DNA of 64,000 bases from Agrococcus sp. KRD186 (GCF_017168255.1 NZ_JABFAP010000001.1:128881-192880), one strand, 5' to 3'. Positions 50,967 to 59,897 are shown, counted from the first letter of the stretch. The notes: generated from the letters alone by a model not told the origin. Made by a program: numbers and translations.

Positions 50967-51356
50967 GTGCGGCTCATCCTCGACACGCACGCGCTGCTGT
51001 GGGCGTTGACCGAGCCTGAGCGGCTGAGCCCGACCGCACGCGAAGGCATCGCTGACCGCGCGAACGAGCTCCTCGTGTCGGCCGTCTCCGCATGGGAGAT
51101 CAGCACGAAGGTGCGCATCGGCAAGCTGCCGAACGTCCAGCCGCTCGTCGACAACTACAGTCGACTGGTGGCTCGGCTCGGCGCGACCGCGCTGCCGGTC
51201 GAGGAGCACCACGCGCTCTTCGCCGGCGCGCTCGACTGGAGTCACCGGGATCCGTTCGATCGAATGCTCGCAGCGCAAGCTGTGCTCGAGAACGCGCGAC
51301 TCGTCACCCTCGACTCGGCATTCGGCGAGCTGGAGGCTGTGCGCAGCCTCTGGTGA
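50967..51356 (+). CDS. vapC: VapC-type PIN toxin (PhdYeFM-linked)
   Basis: A 129-residue PIN toxin of the group paired with Phd/YefM antitoxins. RLILDTHALLWALTEPERLS holds Asp6; a conserved VSAVSAWEISTKVRIGKL carries the Glu, and HRDPFDRMLAAQAVL the C-terminal Asp cluster. The last 115 bp overlap, on the opposite strand, the 3' end of the ABC exporter gene, so the tail of that exporter is read from antisense vapC sequence. Confidence 0.9.
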   Translation: MRLILDTHALLWALTEPERLSPTAREGIADRANELLVSAVSAWEISTKVRIGKLPNVQPLVDNYSRLVARLGATALPVEEHHALFAGALDWSHRDPFDRMLAAQAVLENARLVTLDSAFGELEAVRSLW

Positions 51357-53113
51357 GCGCTGGGTGTCTGCGGCTCGTTCCGCTGGGTGCGATCGACCTG
51401 CCGCCCGAACAGGCGCGCGGTCGGGCCGTCGCCGTGCAGCAGCGCGTGCGGCGGTCCGGCCTCCACGAGACGGCCCGCGTCCAGATGCCAGACGACGTCG
51501 GCGGATGCGACCATCTCGGCGTCGTGGGTGATCACGAGTGTCGTGCCGGCTCGGCCCCGCACCACCGCGCGCAGCGTCTCGCGGGTCTGCGCGTCGAGGT
51601 GCGCATCGGCCTCGTCGAGCACGAGGATGCGCGGGTCGCCCAGCATCGCGCGGGCGAGGGCCACGCGGGTGCGCTGGCCGGCGGAGAGCTGCCTGCCCGA
51701 CTCGCCGACGTCGGTGCTCCAGCCCTGCTCCAGCCGCTCGGCGAGCGCGTCGACGCCGGTGATGGCGGCGATGCGGCCCACCTCGCTGTCGCTGATGCGG
51801 GGGTGGCGGTAGCGCACGTTGCGCTCGAGCGTGCCGCGCATGAGCGGCAGATCCGGGCCCACCACGCCGATCGCGCGGCGGGTGGAGCGCAGCCGCACCT
51901 CGCGCAGGTCGGCGCCGTCGAGCATGACCGCACCCGCCTCGGGGTCGACCAGCCGGGCGGCGACGCTGCCGAGCGTCGACTTGCCCGCGCCGTTGCCGCC
52001 CACCACGGCGACGGTCTGGCCGGCCTCTGCGCGGGCGGAGACGCCCGCGAGCCCGGGCGTGAGCGCGACGCCGCGCAGCTCGAGCACGCCGGGGCCCTCG
52101 GGCAGCTCCGGCAGCCCGCCGGGGTCGGGCAGCGGCTCGAGCTGCAGGAAGCGGATGGCCGCGGCGCGGGCGACGCCGGCGCGCGCGTGGTACTCGGCGA
52201 CCCGACCCAGATCGCGCAGGTGGGTCGCGAGCATGCCGACGACCGTGAGCGCGCCGACGATCGCGGCGGGGGAGGTGTCGCCGAGCCGCACGTCGAGCGC
52301 GCCGGCGATCAGCACGGCGATGGTCGCCGCGCCGCCGGTCGCCTCGGCGACGCCGCGCGCGGTGCCGGCCGCACGCGCCTGCGCGACCATGGCGTCGGCG
52401 ACGCGCGCACCCTTGCGGCCGATGCGCCGGTGCTCGCGGCGCTCCTGGCCGGATGCCTGCAGCACGCCGACGTTCGAGAGTCGCTCGGAGACCTCGCCGG
52501 TGAGCTGCGCCCGGCGGTTGCGCGCCGTGCGCGACGCATCCGCGAGGCTGACGCCGACCGCGATCGTGAACAGGGTGCCGGTCAGCAGCGCCAGCGCCAC
52601 CGCCACGGTGAGCCGCGGGGCGATGGTCGCGAGCACCGCCAGCACGAGCGCGACCGCGACGCCGCTGACGGTCAATCGCGACAGGCCCAGGCTCACCCAG
52701 CTGCGCAGCGCCGAGAGGTCGCCGGCGAAGCGCAGCAGCAGCGAGCCGCTGGCCTTGCGGCCCAGCACGCAAGCGGGCACGCGGGTGAGGTGGGCGAACA
52801 GCTGCTGCCGCACCTCCTGCACGTAGTGCTGCCCCATCTTCTCGGCGACCGTGCGCTCTGCAGCGCGGCACAGGGCCGTGACCGCCACGGCGCCGCCCAG
52901 CAGCGCCACGATGCCGGCGATGCGCCGCCAGTCGGGGTCGTCGGCCGCATCGGGTGAGGCCCATGCGGTGACGATCAGCTCGAACGCGAGCTGCACGAGC
53001 AGCGCGAGCCCGATCGCGCCGAGCGCCTGCCCGACCCCGATGGCGACGAGCAGCGCGAAGGATCCGATCCTGCCGCGCGCGATCGGCAGCGGCAGCCGGG
53101 CGCCGCCGCTCAT
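51242..53113 (-). CDS. ABC transporter, fused permease and ATPase (exporter type)
   Basis: A 623-residue ABC half-transporter that works as a dimer. Six helices span about residues 15-300, and the ATPase holds Walker A GGNGAGKST, signature LSAGQRTRVALARAM, Walker B ILVLDEADAHLD and switch THD. The D-loop has ADAHLD instead of SALD. The substrate is unknown. It starts inside the stop of the P-loop gene upstream (ATGA). About 38 C-terminal residues (from RTQRNEPQ on) are Ser/Arg-rich and encoded by the antisense of the vapC 3' end, so the natural C-terminus was probably replaced. Confidence 0.88.
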   Translation of the reverse strand: MSGGARLPLPIARGRIGSFALLVAIGVGQALGAIGLALLVQLAFELIVTAWASPDAADDPDWRRIAGIVALLGGAVAVTALCRAAERTVAEKMGQHYVQEVRQQLFAHLTRVPACVLGRKASGSLLLRFAGDLSALRSWVSLGLSRLTVSGVAVALVLAVLATIAPRLTVAVALALLTGTLFTIAVGVSLADASRTARNRRAQLTGEVSERLSNVGVLQASGQERREHRRIGRKGARVADAMVAQARAAGTARGVAEATGGAATIAVLIAGALDVRLGDTSPAAIVGALTVVGMLATHLRDLGRVAEYHARAGVARAAAIRFLQLEPLPDPGGLPELPEGPGVLELRGVALTPGLAGVSARAEAGQTVAVVGGNGAGKSTLGSVAARLVDPEAGAVMLDGADLREVRLRSTRRAIGVVGPDLPLMRGTLERNVRYRHPRISDSEVGRIAAITGVDALAERLEQGWSTDVGESGRQLSAGQRTRVALARAMLGDPRILVLDEADAHLDAQTRETLRAVVRGRAGTTLVITHDAEMVASADVVWHLDAGRLVEAGPPHALLHGDGPTARLFGRQVDRTQRNEPQTPSAHQRLRTASSSPNAESRVTSRAFSSTACAASIRSNGSR

Positions 53114-54237
53114 CGGTCGCGCTGCTCGCGGGCGGTGACGAGCACGCCCTTGGCGTGGGCGGCGTCGGCGAGCGTCTCGATGTCCCAGATGGGCGTCGTC
53201 GTCTGGCCGGCGAGCTCGCGGGTGGCGAGCGGCGAGGCCGTCAGCACGCCGGAGACCGCCAGCGGTGCGTGGCCGCGCGCCTCGAGCCAGCCGATGCCCG
53301 CGATGCCGCACAGCGCATCCGTCGCCGCGAACAGCACGGCGTCGACCTGCTCGGCGAAGGCCGGGTGCTCGACGAGCTCGCCCGTCTCTCGCTGGAAGAC
53401 GCCGTCGGCGACCTCGACGGCGATCGCGGTGCAGCCATCGGCGCTCAGTCGCGCGATGCCGCGGCGCAGGATCTCGGCGACGGCCTCGACGCCGATCTCG
53501 GCGGTGGTGGCCCACCCGAAGTCGGTGAAGTCGTATGCGACGTGCGCGCCGTGGTCCTTGAACGACCAGATGTCGCCGCCCGAGCCGGTGCCGGTGACCT
53601 TGATGGCGCCGACCCGCTCGCCGGCGGCGGCGAGGCCCTGCACGAGCTTCGCCACCGTGGTGGTCTTGCCCGAGTTCATCGCCGCGCCCACGACGGCGAC
53701 GACGGGCGGGCGGGGCGCGCGCGGCGCCTCGCCGATCGCGCCGTCGGCGACGTTCAGCACGCGGCCGTCGGCGTCGGCCAGCAGGCCGATGGGCAGCAGC
53801 TCGGTGGCGTCCTCCATGCGGGCGTGCTGCGCGACGACGCGACCGGCGATGCCGCCGCCGGCGACGAGGCTGAGCGGCTCGGCGAGCGTCTCGGGCACGA
53901 CCGCCTCGAACTGGTCGGGGGCGTAGCGGTTCGAGATCGCGACGATGACCTGCTCGCCCTCGCGCATCGGCGCGCGGCGCCCCTCGGGCAGCTCGATGCG
54001 CTGGTGCTGGCCGATCTCGCCCACCTGGGCGAGCACCAGGTCGCCGTTCCGGGGCGCGAGGTCGAGCCGCACCTGCGCGGCGCGCTGCAGGTCGACCCGC
54101 CGCGTGGAGTACGCGCGCTTGACGCCGACCAGGTCGGCCGGCTCGATCGGGCGGACGAAGGGGGCGGATGCGCTGCGGCGCGCAGCGTCGTCGGCCGTGT
54201 GGTGGGTGCCGGGCCGGGTGGCGCTCGTGATGCTCAT
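53110..54237 (-). CDS. P-loop NTPase of unknown function (MobB/DUF1611-like)
   Basis: A 375-residue protein. The N-terminal 170 residues form an unrecognised domain (VLAQVGEIGQHQRIELPEG, NRYAPDQFEAVVPE, GGGIAGRVVAQHARM). A P-loop follows at about 180-195 (VGAAMNSGKTTTVAKL) with VGAIKVTGTGSGGDIWSFKDHGA after, reminiscent of MobB or dethiobiotin-synthase-like NTPases. GAGGAGA precedes the ATG at 54237. It is coupled by a 4-bp overlap to the ABC exporter, so the two should work together. I do not recognise a described pathway. Confidence 0.75.
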   Translation of the reverse strand: MSITSATRPGTHHTADDAARRSASAPFVRPIEPADLVGVKRAYSTRRVDLQRAAQVRLDLAPRNGDLVLAQVGEIGQHQRIELPEGRRAPMREGEQVIVAISNRYAPDQFEAVVPETLAEPLSLVAGGGIAGRVVAQHARMEDATELLPIGLLADADGRVLNVADGAIGEAPRAPRPPVVAVVGAAMNSGKTTTVAKLVQGLAAAGERVGAIKVTGTGSGGDIWSFKDHGAHVAYDFTDFGWATTAEIGVEAVAEILRRGIARLSADGCTAIAVEVADGVFQRETGELVEHPAFAEQVDAVLFAATDALCGIAGIGWLEARGHAPLAVSGVLTASPLATRELAGQTTTPIWDIETLADAAHAKGVLVTAREQRDR

Positions 54238-54399
54238 GATCTCTCCTCGTGTCGTCGTCGGAACGGGATCCATTCGAACGGTCGGGGATGAGCCTGCGAT
54301 GGACGGGGGATGAGACGGCTCTCACGTGCCGCTGGACGGCGCCGCGATCGCCCGCGAGACTGGTGCCGCGGACGCGGTCGTCCGCACGAGGAGGCCCGG

Positions 54400-55026
54400 A
54401 TGCGCTCGATGATGCCGATGCCCGGCAACCCGTGGCCGCACGACATGGCCATCTCGATCGAGAACCACAGCTCGCCCGTCGAGGAGCTGCTCTGGATCCG
54501 CGAGGCCTACGCGCTGCAGCCGGAGGGCGACGTGCCGCCGCTGCTGGTGCAGAAGCCGGAGCCCGCGGGGGAGCCCGAGGACGCGATCGCGTGGGAGTCG
54601 GCCTGGTCGGAGCTCTGGCCCGCGGCGATGCAGCATGCCGCAGGCGTCATCACGGGCGCGCAGATCGATGCGCTGATGCACACCGAGGACGCCTCGGACG
54701 AGCGGTTCGCGGCGCTGCTCGCGCTGCACGGGCCGAGCTGGCGCGACCGCTTCGGCGAGGCGGCGCTCGAGCGCGGCTACCTGGAGTGGAGCGGGCGGCG
54801 CTTCGACACGCTGAGCCGAGCGATGCGGCAACGGCTGCCGGACACGCCCGAGCACCGCTCGCTGCCCGCCCTCATCGCAGCGTGGGAGGCCGGGCTCACG
54901 AGGATCGTCACGATCCCGTGCCGCGGTGAGCACACGCGCGTGCTCAGCGGCTCGGCGCTGCTCGTGACGGAGCAGACGCGCGCCGAGCCCGAGGCCTACA
55001 CGGCGGCGCTCAGCACCTTCTCCTGA
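54400..55026 (+). CDS. Hypothetical protein
   Basis: A 208-residue soluble protein rich in Glu, Trp and Ala. It has no signal peptide or helices long enough for membrane insertion. Trp-rich stretches such as AIAWESAWSELWPAAMQHA and a C-terminal RIVTIPCRGEHTRVL are visible but I recognise no domain. The ATG at 54400 follows an excellent CGAGGAGG ribosome site, and codon use matches its neighbours. It is divergent from the P-loop/ABC pair and followed by an 8-bp hairpin. No function is suggested. Confidence 0.7.
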   Translation: MRSMMPMPGNPWPHDMAISIENHSSPVEELLWIREAYALQPEGDVPPLLVQKPEPAGEPEDAIAWESAWSELWPAAMQHAAGVITGAQIDALMHTEDASDERFAALLALHGPSWRDRFGEAALERGYLEWSGRRFDTLSRAMRQRLPDTPEHRSLPALIAAWEAGLTRIVTIPCRGEHTRVLSGSALLVTEQTRAEPEAYTAALSTFS

Positions 55027-55034
55027 GCGGGGCG

Positions 55035-55056
55035 CGCGGCCGGATCGGCGGCCGCG
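55035..55056 (+). terminator. Hairpin after the hypothetical gene
   Basis: CGCGGCCG (55035-55042) and CGGCCGCG (55049-55056) with a 6-base loop, nine bases after the stop at 55026. Confidence 0.5.
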
Positions 55057-55090
55057 ATGGTCACGATCCGGTCACGTTCGAGCGGCGGGT

Positions 55091-55118
55091 TTGACACGCA
55101 TGTGCCCGCGGCACATGC
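55091..55118 (+). promoter_or_regulatory. -35 element with adjoining 9-bp palindrome upstream of the Liv operon
   Basis: TTGACA at 55091-55096 is a consensus -35. Directly after it, GCATGTGCC (55098-55106) and GGCACATGC (55110-55118) form a perfect inverted repeat with a 3-bp spacer, a typical TetR-sized operator. A TetR regulator is encoded at 61.5 kb in this operon. Confidence 0.65.
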
Positions 55119-55120
55119 TT

Positions 55121-55151
55121 GAACCTGAAACCTGAACCACCTGTCAGGTTC
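55121..55151 (+). repeat. AACCTGA repeats with inverted copy
   Basis: GAACCTGA (55121-55128), AACCTGA (55129-55135) in direct order and TCAGGTTC (55144-55151) inverted. They lie just downstream of the palindrome and before another TTGACA (55152-55157); a second regulator site is likely. Confidence 0.5.
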
Positions 55152-55232
55152 TTGACACCGTGAAGCCGCACGAGGGAGTGCTCGCCCAGCCGAGCCGCCC
55201 CTGACGGGGCTCGCACAGCTGAAAGGCAACTC

Positions 55233-56447
55233 ATGCGCAGGACAACGAAGTTCGCCGGGGTCGGCATCGCCATCGCGGCGCTCGCCCTCACGGCGTGCGC
55301 TCCCACCACCGCGGGCCCCGACGCCTCCGAGCCGGCCGGCTCCGAGGGTGCGGCCGAGACGGTCACCGTCGACGTCGGCATGATCACCTCGATCACCGGC
55401 CCGCTCGCCGCCTACGGCGCCACCTACCAGCAGGGCTTCGAGGCAGGCCTCGACTACGCCACCGACGGCACCGGAGAGATCGACGGCATCGAGCTCAACA
55501 TCGAGTGGCTCGACGACCAGGGCAACCCCGACACGGCCGTCAACCTCGCCAAGGACGTCATCGGCCAGGGCTTCCAGATCATCGGCGGCTCCGCGGCCTC
55601 CGGCGTCTCGCTGGCCGTCGCCGAGCAGGCAGCGCAGAACAACGTGCTGTTCCTCTCCGGCCCCGCCGCCGCCGACGCCATCACCGGCATCAACGAGCAG
55701 ACCTTCCGCTCGGGCCGCCAGACGCTGCAGGATGTCGCGACCGCCGCGACCTTCCTCGAGAGCGTCGAGGGCTCGAACATCGTCGTCTTCGGCCAGGACA
55801 ACGCGTTCGGCCAGGGCAACGTCGCCTCGGTCGAGGCAGTGCTCGGCGCCGAGGGCGCGACCGTCACGCCCATCCTCGTCCCTGAGGACGCCACCGAGTT
55901 CACGCCGTTCGCGCAGCAGATCGCCGCCGAGAGCCCCGACATGGTGTTCGTCGCCTGGGCTGGCGCCACCACCGGCGCGATGTGGGAGGCGCTCGCGCAG
56001 CAGCAGGTGCTCGAGTCGACGACCGTCGTCACTGGCCTCGCCGACCGCGCGTCGTACCAGGCGTACGGACCGGGCTCGGGCGACATCCAGTTCCTGAACC
56101 ACTACTTCCCGGGCGCGACTGACAATGAGGCCGCGCAGGCGATGGACGCCTACCTCGAGGAGAACGGCTACGAGGCCGACCTCTTCACGCCGGACGGCTT
56201 CGTCGGCGCGCAGATGCTCGTGCGCGCCATCACCGAGGGCACCGGCGACATCGACGCGATGATCGCGGCGCTCGAGGGCTGGACCTTCGAGTCGGTCAAG
56301 GGCGAGCTCACCATCCGCGCCGAGGACCACGCGGTCATCCAGCCCATGTTCCAGGTCTCGCTCGTCGACCAGGACGGCGAGTGGGTGCCGGAGCTCGTCG
56401 AGATCGCCGACGCCGAGGCCGTCGCACCCCCGGTCGCGGCCGAGTGA
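55233..56447 (+). CDS. Liv-type ABC transporter substrate-binding lipoprotein
   Basis: A 404-residue type I periplasmic-binding fold protein anchored as a lipoprotein (signal ending LTAC, Cys22). The family opening VDVGMITSITGPLAAYGATYQQG (two blocks) and the SAASGVSLAVAEQAAQNNVLF segment are clear. Liv-type binding proteins take branched-chain amino acids but also amides, aromatic and short-chain acids. The downstream genes make hydroxy or keto acid use more likely than leucine uptake here. It heads the operon, 206 bp after the previous gene, behind a palindromic operator. Confidence 0.88.
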   Translation: MRRTTKFAGVGIAIAALALTACAPTTAGPDASEPAGSEGAAETVTVDVGMITSITGPLAAYGATYQQGFEAGLDYATDGTGEIDGIELNIEWLDDQGNPDTAVNLAKDVIGQGFQIIGGSAASGVSLAVAEQAAQNNVLFLSGPAAADAITGINEQTFRSGRQTLQDVATAATFLESVEGSNIVVFGQDNAFGQGNVASVEAVLGAEGATVTPILVPEDATEFTPFAQQIAAESPDMVFVAWAGATTGAMWEALAQQQVLESTTVVTGLADRASYQAYGPGSGDIQFLNHYFPGATDNEAAQAMDAYLEENGYEADLFTPDGFVGAQMLVRAITEGTGDIDAMIAALEGWTFESVKGELTIRAEDHAVIQPMFQVSLVDQDGEWVPELVEIADAEAVAPPVAAE

Positions 56448-57202
56448 TGGCAGACCGACCCGCGCTCGCGCTGCACAGCGTCGGCCTCCAGATCGGCGGC
56501 GCGCGCATCCTGCACGACGTCTCGATCGAGGTCGCGACCGGAGAGATGATCGGGGTCATCGGCCCCAACGGCGCCGGGAAGACGACGCTGTTCAACATCA
56601 TCTCCGGCGTCCTCATCCCCACGAGCGGCACCGTGTCGCTCGCGGGCGAGGACGTCACCCGGCGCAAGGTGCACCAGCGGGCACGGGTCGGTCTCGGCCG
56701 CACGTTCCAGACCTCCAGCGTCTTCGCCGGCCTCACCGCCGGCGAGAACGCGCGCCTCGCGGCGCAGTCGAAGCTCGGGGGAGCGACCAGCCCCTGGAAG
56801 TTCCCCCGGGCCGACGACGAGGCCGCCGGCATCGCCCAGCGCTGCCTCGACGAGGTGGGCCTCGCCCACCACATCGACAGCGAGGCGGGCGTGCTCTCGC
56901 ACGGCGACAAGCGCAAGCTCGAGATCGCCATGCTGCTGGCCACCGAACCCGAGGTGGTGCTGCTCGACGAGCCCATGGCGGGCGTCGGCTCGGGCGACGT
57001 GCCGGGCCTGGTCGAGGTGATCCGCCGCCTGCACGCCTCCGGGCGCACCGTGCTGATGGTCGAGCACCATATGGAGGTGCTGCTCGGCCTCGTCGACCGC
57101 GTCGCGGTCATGCACCACGGCGAGATGCTCGCGATCGACACCCCCAAGGCCGTCATGGCCAACCCCGCAGTGCAGAAGGCCTACCTCGGAGAGACCGTAT
57201 GA
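56447..57202 (+). CDS. livG: Liv-type ABC transporter ATPase, LivG-like
   Basis: A 251-residue ATPase. Walker A GPNGAGKTT near residue 41, the LivG-specific RVGLGRTFQTSSVFAGLT, and Walker B VVLLDEPMAGVGSGDV are visible. The signature is LSHGDKRKLEIAMLL, typical for LivG in which SGG is replaced. ATG overlaps the previous stop by 1 bp and the stop overlaps the livF ATG by 4 bp, so all transporter parts are made together. Confidence 0.92.
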   Translation: MADRPALALHSVGLQIGGARILHDVSIEVATGEMIGVIGPNGAGKTTLFNIISGVLIPTSGTVSLAGEDVTRRKVHQRARVGLGRTFQTSSVFAGLTAGENARLAAQSKLGGATSPWKFPRADDEAAGIAQRCLDEVGLAHHIDSEAGVLSHGDKRKLEIAMLLATEPEVVLLDEPMAGVGSGDVPGLVEVIRRLHASGRTVLMVEHHMEVLLGLVDRVAVMHHGEMLAIDTPKAVMANPAVQKAYLGETV

Positions 57203-57906
57203 CCGCCATCCTCACCGTGCGCGGCCTCAGCGCGCGGATCGCCGGCCAGCAGGTCGTCGAGGACGCCTCCTTCGACGTCGCCGAGCACGGCGTCACCGCG
57301 TTGCTGGGCCGCAACGGCGTCGGCAAGTCGTCGACCATCAAGGCGCTGCTGGGCCTGTACGAGCGAACGGGCGAAGTGACCTTCGACGGCACCCGCATCG
57401 ACAAGCTCATGACCCACCGCATCGTGCAGCAGGGCATCGCCTACGTGCCGGAGGATCGCGAGGTCTTCAGCCAGCTCACCGTCGAGGAGAACCTCCGCCT
57501 CGCCGAGCGCGACGGCGCCCCCAACCGGGCCATCGTCGCCGAGCTCTTCCCCGAGCTCATCGAGCGCGCCAAGCAGCAGGCCGGCACGCTCTCGGGCGGC
57601 CAGCAGCAGATGGTCTCGCTCTCGCGCGCACTCATGAATCAGAATCGGCTGCTGCTCGTCGACGAGCCGACCAAGGGACTCGCGCCGCTGATCGTCGGCA
57701 CCGTGACCAAGGCCCTCGAGGCCGCCGCCGAGCGCACCCCGATGCTGCTCGTCGAGCAGAACCTGCAGGTGGTGCGCGACCTCGCGCACACCGTCATCGT
57801 CCTCTCCGGCGGCCGGGTGGTCCACACGGGCCCCGCCGCCGAGTTCCTCGACTCCGACCTCGTGCACCGGCACCTCGGCGTCTCGACCGACGAGGAGGCG
57901 GCGTGA
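57199..57906 (+). CDS. livF: Liv-type ABC transporter ATPase, LivF-like
   Basis: A 235-residue second ATPase. Walker A GRNGVGKSS near residue 37, GIAYVPEDREVFSQLTVEENL, signature LSGGQQQMVSLSRAL and Walker B LLLVDEPTKGLAP identify LivF. The stop overlaps the GTG of the permease gene by 4 bp. It pairs with the LivG-like subunit to form a heterodimeric motor. Confidence 0.92.
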   Translation: MTAILTVRGLSARIAGQQVVEDASFDVAEHGVTALLGRNGVGKSSTIKALLGLYERTGEVTFDGTRIDKLMTHRIVQQGIAYVPEDREVFSQLTVEENLRLAERDGAPNRAIVAELFPELIERAKQQAGTLSGGQQQMVSLSRALMNQNRLLLVDEPTKGLAPLIVGTVTKALEAAAERTPMLLVEQNLQVVRDLAHTVIVLSGGRVVHTGPAAEFLDSDLVHRHLGVSTDEEAA

Positions 57907-58778
57907 GCATCATCATCCTGCTGCTCATCACCGGCGTGGGCCTCGGCGCCCTCTACTTCCTGGTGGCGAGCGGGCTCTCGCTCATCTACGGCCTGATGGG
58001 CGTGCTGAACTTCGCGCACGGCTCGTTCCTGACCATCGCGGGCTTCATCGGCTGGGAGGTCGGCCGCAGGGTCGGCGACGGCACCTGGGCCGGCCTGCTG
58101 ATCGGCATGCTCGTGGGCGTCGTCGTGGGCGCCGTGGTGGCGGCCCTCACCGAGCTGGTCTTCATCCGGCCGCTCTACAACCGCCACATCGAGCAGGTGC
58201 TCGTCACCGTCGGCCTCGGCCTGGCATCGGTTGCCCTGTTCGAGGGCATCTGGGGCACCGACCCGATCCAGATCCGGCTGCCGGGGTGGCTCGGTGAGAC
58301 CACGAACGTGCTGGGCGCCAACATCCCGAACGACCGCTGGCTGCTCATCGGCGCCGCCATCGCCGTGCTGCTGCTGATCGTGCTGTTCCTGCAGCGCACC
58401 AGCTACGGCCTCGTCATCCGCGCAGGCGTCGAGAACCGCACCATGGTGACCGCGCTCGGCATCGACGTGCGCCGGGCCTTCACGATCGTCTTCGCCATCG
58501 GCGGTGCCGCAGCCGGCCTCGGCGGCGTCCTCGCCTCCGTCTACTACGGCCAGGTGTCGGCGCACCAGGGCACCTCGCTGCTCATCTTCGCCTTCATCGT
58601 CACCGTCATCGGCGGCCTCGGCTCCCTCACCGGTGCGGCCATCGCATCCGTGCTCGTGGCCGTCATCCAGCAGTTCGCGAACTTCTACGGCGGCTGGGGC
58701 GACTTCGCGGTCGTGCTCGCCCTCGCGCTCGTGCTGCTGTTCCGACCGACCGGCCTCATGGGCAAGGTCAAGCACTAG
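57903..58778 (+). CDS. livH: Liv-type ABC transporter permease, LivH-like
   Basis: A 291-residue permease with about eight helices. The LivH start GLGALYFLVASGLSLIYGLMGVLNFAHG is typical, and the coupling loop with RAGVENRTMVTALGIDVRR contacts the ATPases. GTG 57903 overlaps the livF stop. The stop is three bases before the next permease start. Confidence 0.92.
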   Translation: MSIIILLLITGVGLGALYFLVASGLSLIYGLMGVLNFAHGSFLTIAGFIGWEVGRRVGDGTWAGLLIGMLVGVVVGAVVAALTELVFIRPLYNRHIEQVLVTVGLGLASVALFEGIWGTDPIQIRLPGWLGETTNVLGANIPNDRWLLIGAAIAVLLLIVLFLQRTSYGLVIRAGVENRTMVTALGIDVRRAFTIVFAIGGAAAGLGGVLASVYYGQVSAHQGTSLLIFAFIVTVIGGLGSLTGAAIASVLVAVIQQFANFYGGWGDFAVVLALALVLLFRPTGLMGKVKH

Positions 58779-58781
58779 GAG

Positions 58782-59897
58782 ATGACGATGCGCACCTTCT
58801 TCACGTCCCTCTGGGGCAAGCTCGCCATCGGCGGCGTCATCGTCGTCGTCGCCGCGATCCTGCCGCTGCTCAACATCCACATCCCGGGCGTGCTGCCCGG
58901 CCCGACCTACACGGCCGGCGCGATGTCGATGCTCGCCTACGCGTTCCTCATCGCGGCGCTCGCGCTCAGCTACCACCTCATCTTCGGCGTCGCGGGGATG
59001 CTCTCGTTCGGCCACGCGATGTTCTTCGCCGCCGGCGCGTACGGGCTGGCCATCCTGCTGGGGCTGCTGGCGCCCAGCGGCATGCCGCCGACGGTGGTCT
59101 TCCTCATCGCGATCGTGCTCACGCTCGTGCTGGCGCTCGTGCTCGGCGGCCTGGTCGGCGCGCTCGCGCTGCGGGTGACCGGCATCTCGTTCGCCATGGT
59201 GACGCTCGCCTTCGCGCAGGCCGCGAACGTGCTGATCCGCCGCAACACCGGCGGCCTCACCGGCGGTGAGGAGGGCGTGCGCATCACCACCGAGGTGGTG
59301 CCCGAGTTCTTCGTCGGCGTCGTGAACACCCGCAACCTGTACTGGCTGGCGCTGGGCATCCTGGTGCTCGTCTACCTCGCCTGCCTGTGGGTCGAGCGCT
59401 CGCGGCTCGGCCACGTGGTCGCCGCCTCGCGCGAGAACGAGCTGCGCGTGACGGTGCTGGGCCTGCGGCCCTACCAGGTGCGCCTGTTCGTGTTCGTCGC
59501 CGCAGCGGTGCTCGGCTCCGTCGCCGGCATGGGCTTCATGCTGCTGCAGTCGGGCGCCACGCCCCGCATCTCGACGGCCGACTTCACGCTCACGCTGCTC
59601 GTGATCGTCGTGCTCGGCGGCGTCGGCTACCGCTGGGGGGCGATCGTCGGCGGCATCGTCTACACGATCCTCGACCAGCGGCTGGCCGACCTGGCCTCCG
59701 CCGCCTGGATCCACGACCTGCCCGACGTGCTGCGCATCCCGCTCTCCGAGCCGCTGTTCATCCTCGGCATGCTCTTCGTGCTCGTGGTGATGTTCGCCCC
59801 CGGCGGCATCGTCGGCCTCAGCCACCGCATCACGAGGCGGCGCGGCGGCAAGCAGGACGCCGCACAGCCCGAGGCGCTGCAGGACGTGGAAGCCTAG
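58782..59897 (+). CDS. livM: Liv-type ABC transporter permease, LivM-like
   Basis: A 371-residue permease with about nine or ten helices. LSYHLIFGVAGMLSFGHAMFFAAGAYG and the cytoplasmic RENELRVTVLGLRPYQVRLFVF are LivM hallmarks. A basic C-terminal tail of about 25 residues follows the last helix. It completes the importer and lies 4 bp before the acyl-CoA synthetase gene. Confidence 0.92.
   Translation: MTMRTFFTSLWGKLAIGGVIVVVAAILPLLNIHIPGVLPGPTYTAGAMSMLAYAFLIAALALSYHLIFGVAGMLSFGHAMFFAAGAYGLAILLGLLAPSGMPPTVVFLIAIVLTLVLALVLGGLVGALALRVTGISFAMVTLAFAQAANVLIRRNTGGLTGGEEGVRITTEVVPEFFVGVVNTRNLYWLALGILVLVYLACLWVERSRLGHVVAASRENELRVTVLGLRPYQVRLFVFVAAAVLGSVAGMGFMLLQSGATPRISTADFTLTLLVIVVLGGVGYRWGAIVGGIVYTILDQRLADLASAAWIHDLPDVLRIPLSEPLFILGMLFVLVVMFAPGGIVGLSHRITRRRGGKQDAAQPEALQDVEA

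Noticed and set aside
51242-54325. Minus-strand frame of about 1000 codons read as a single ABC protein
   Set aside because: Upstream of 53113 it is an Arg-rich shadow of the P-loop gene. The real exporter starts at the ATG overlapping that gene's stop.
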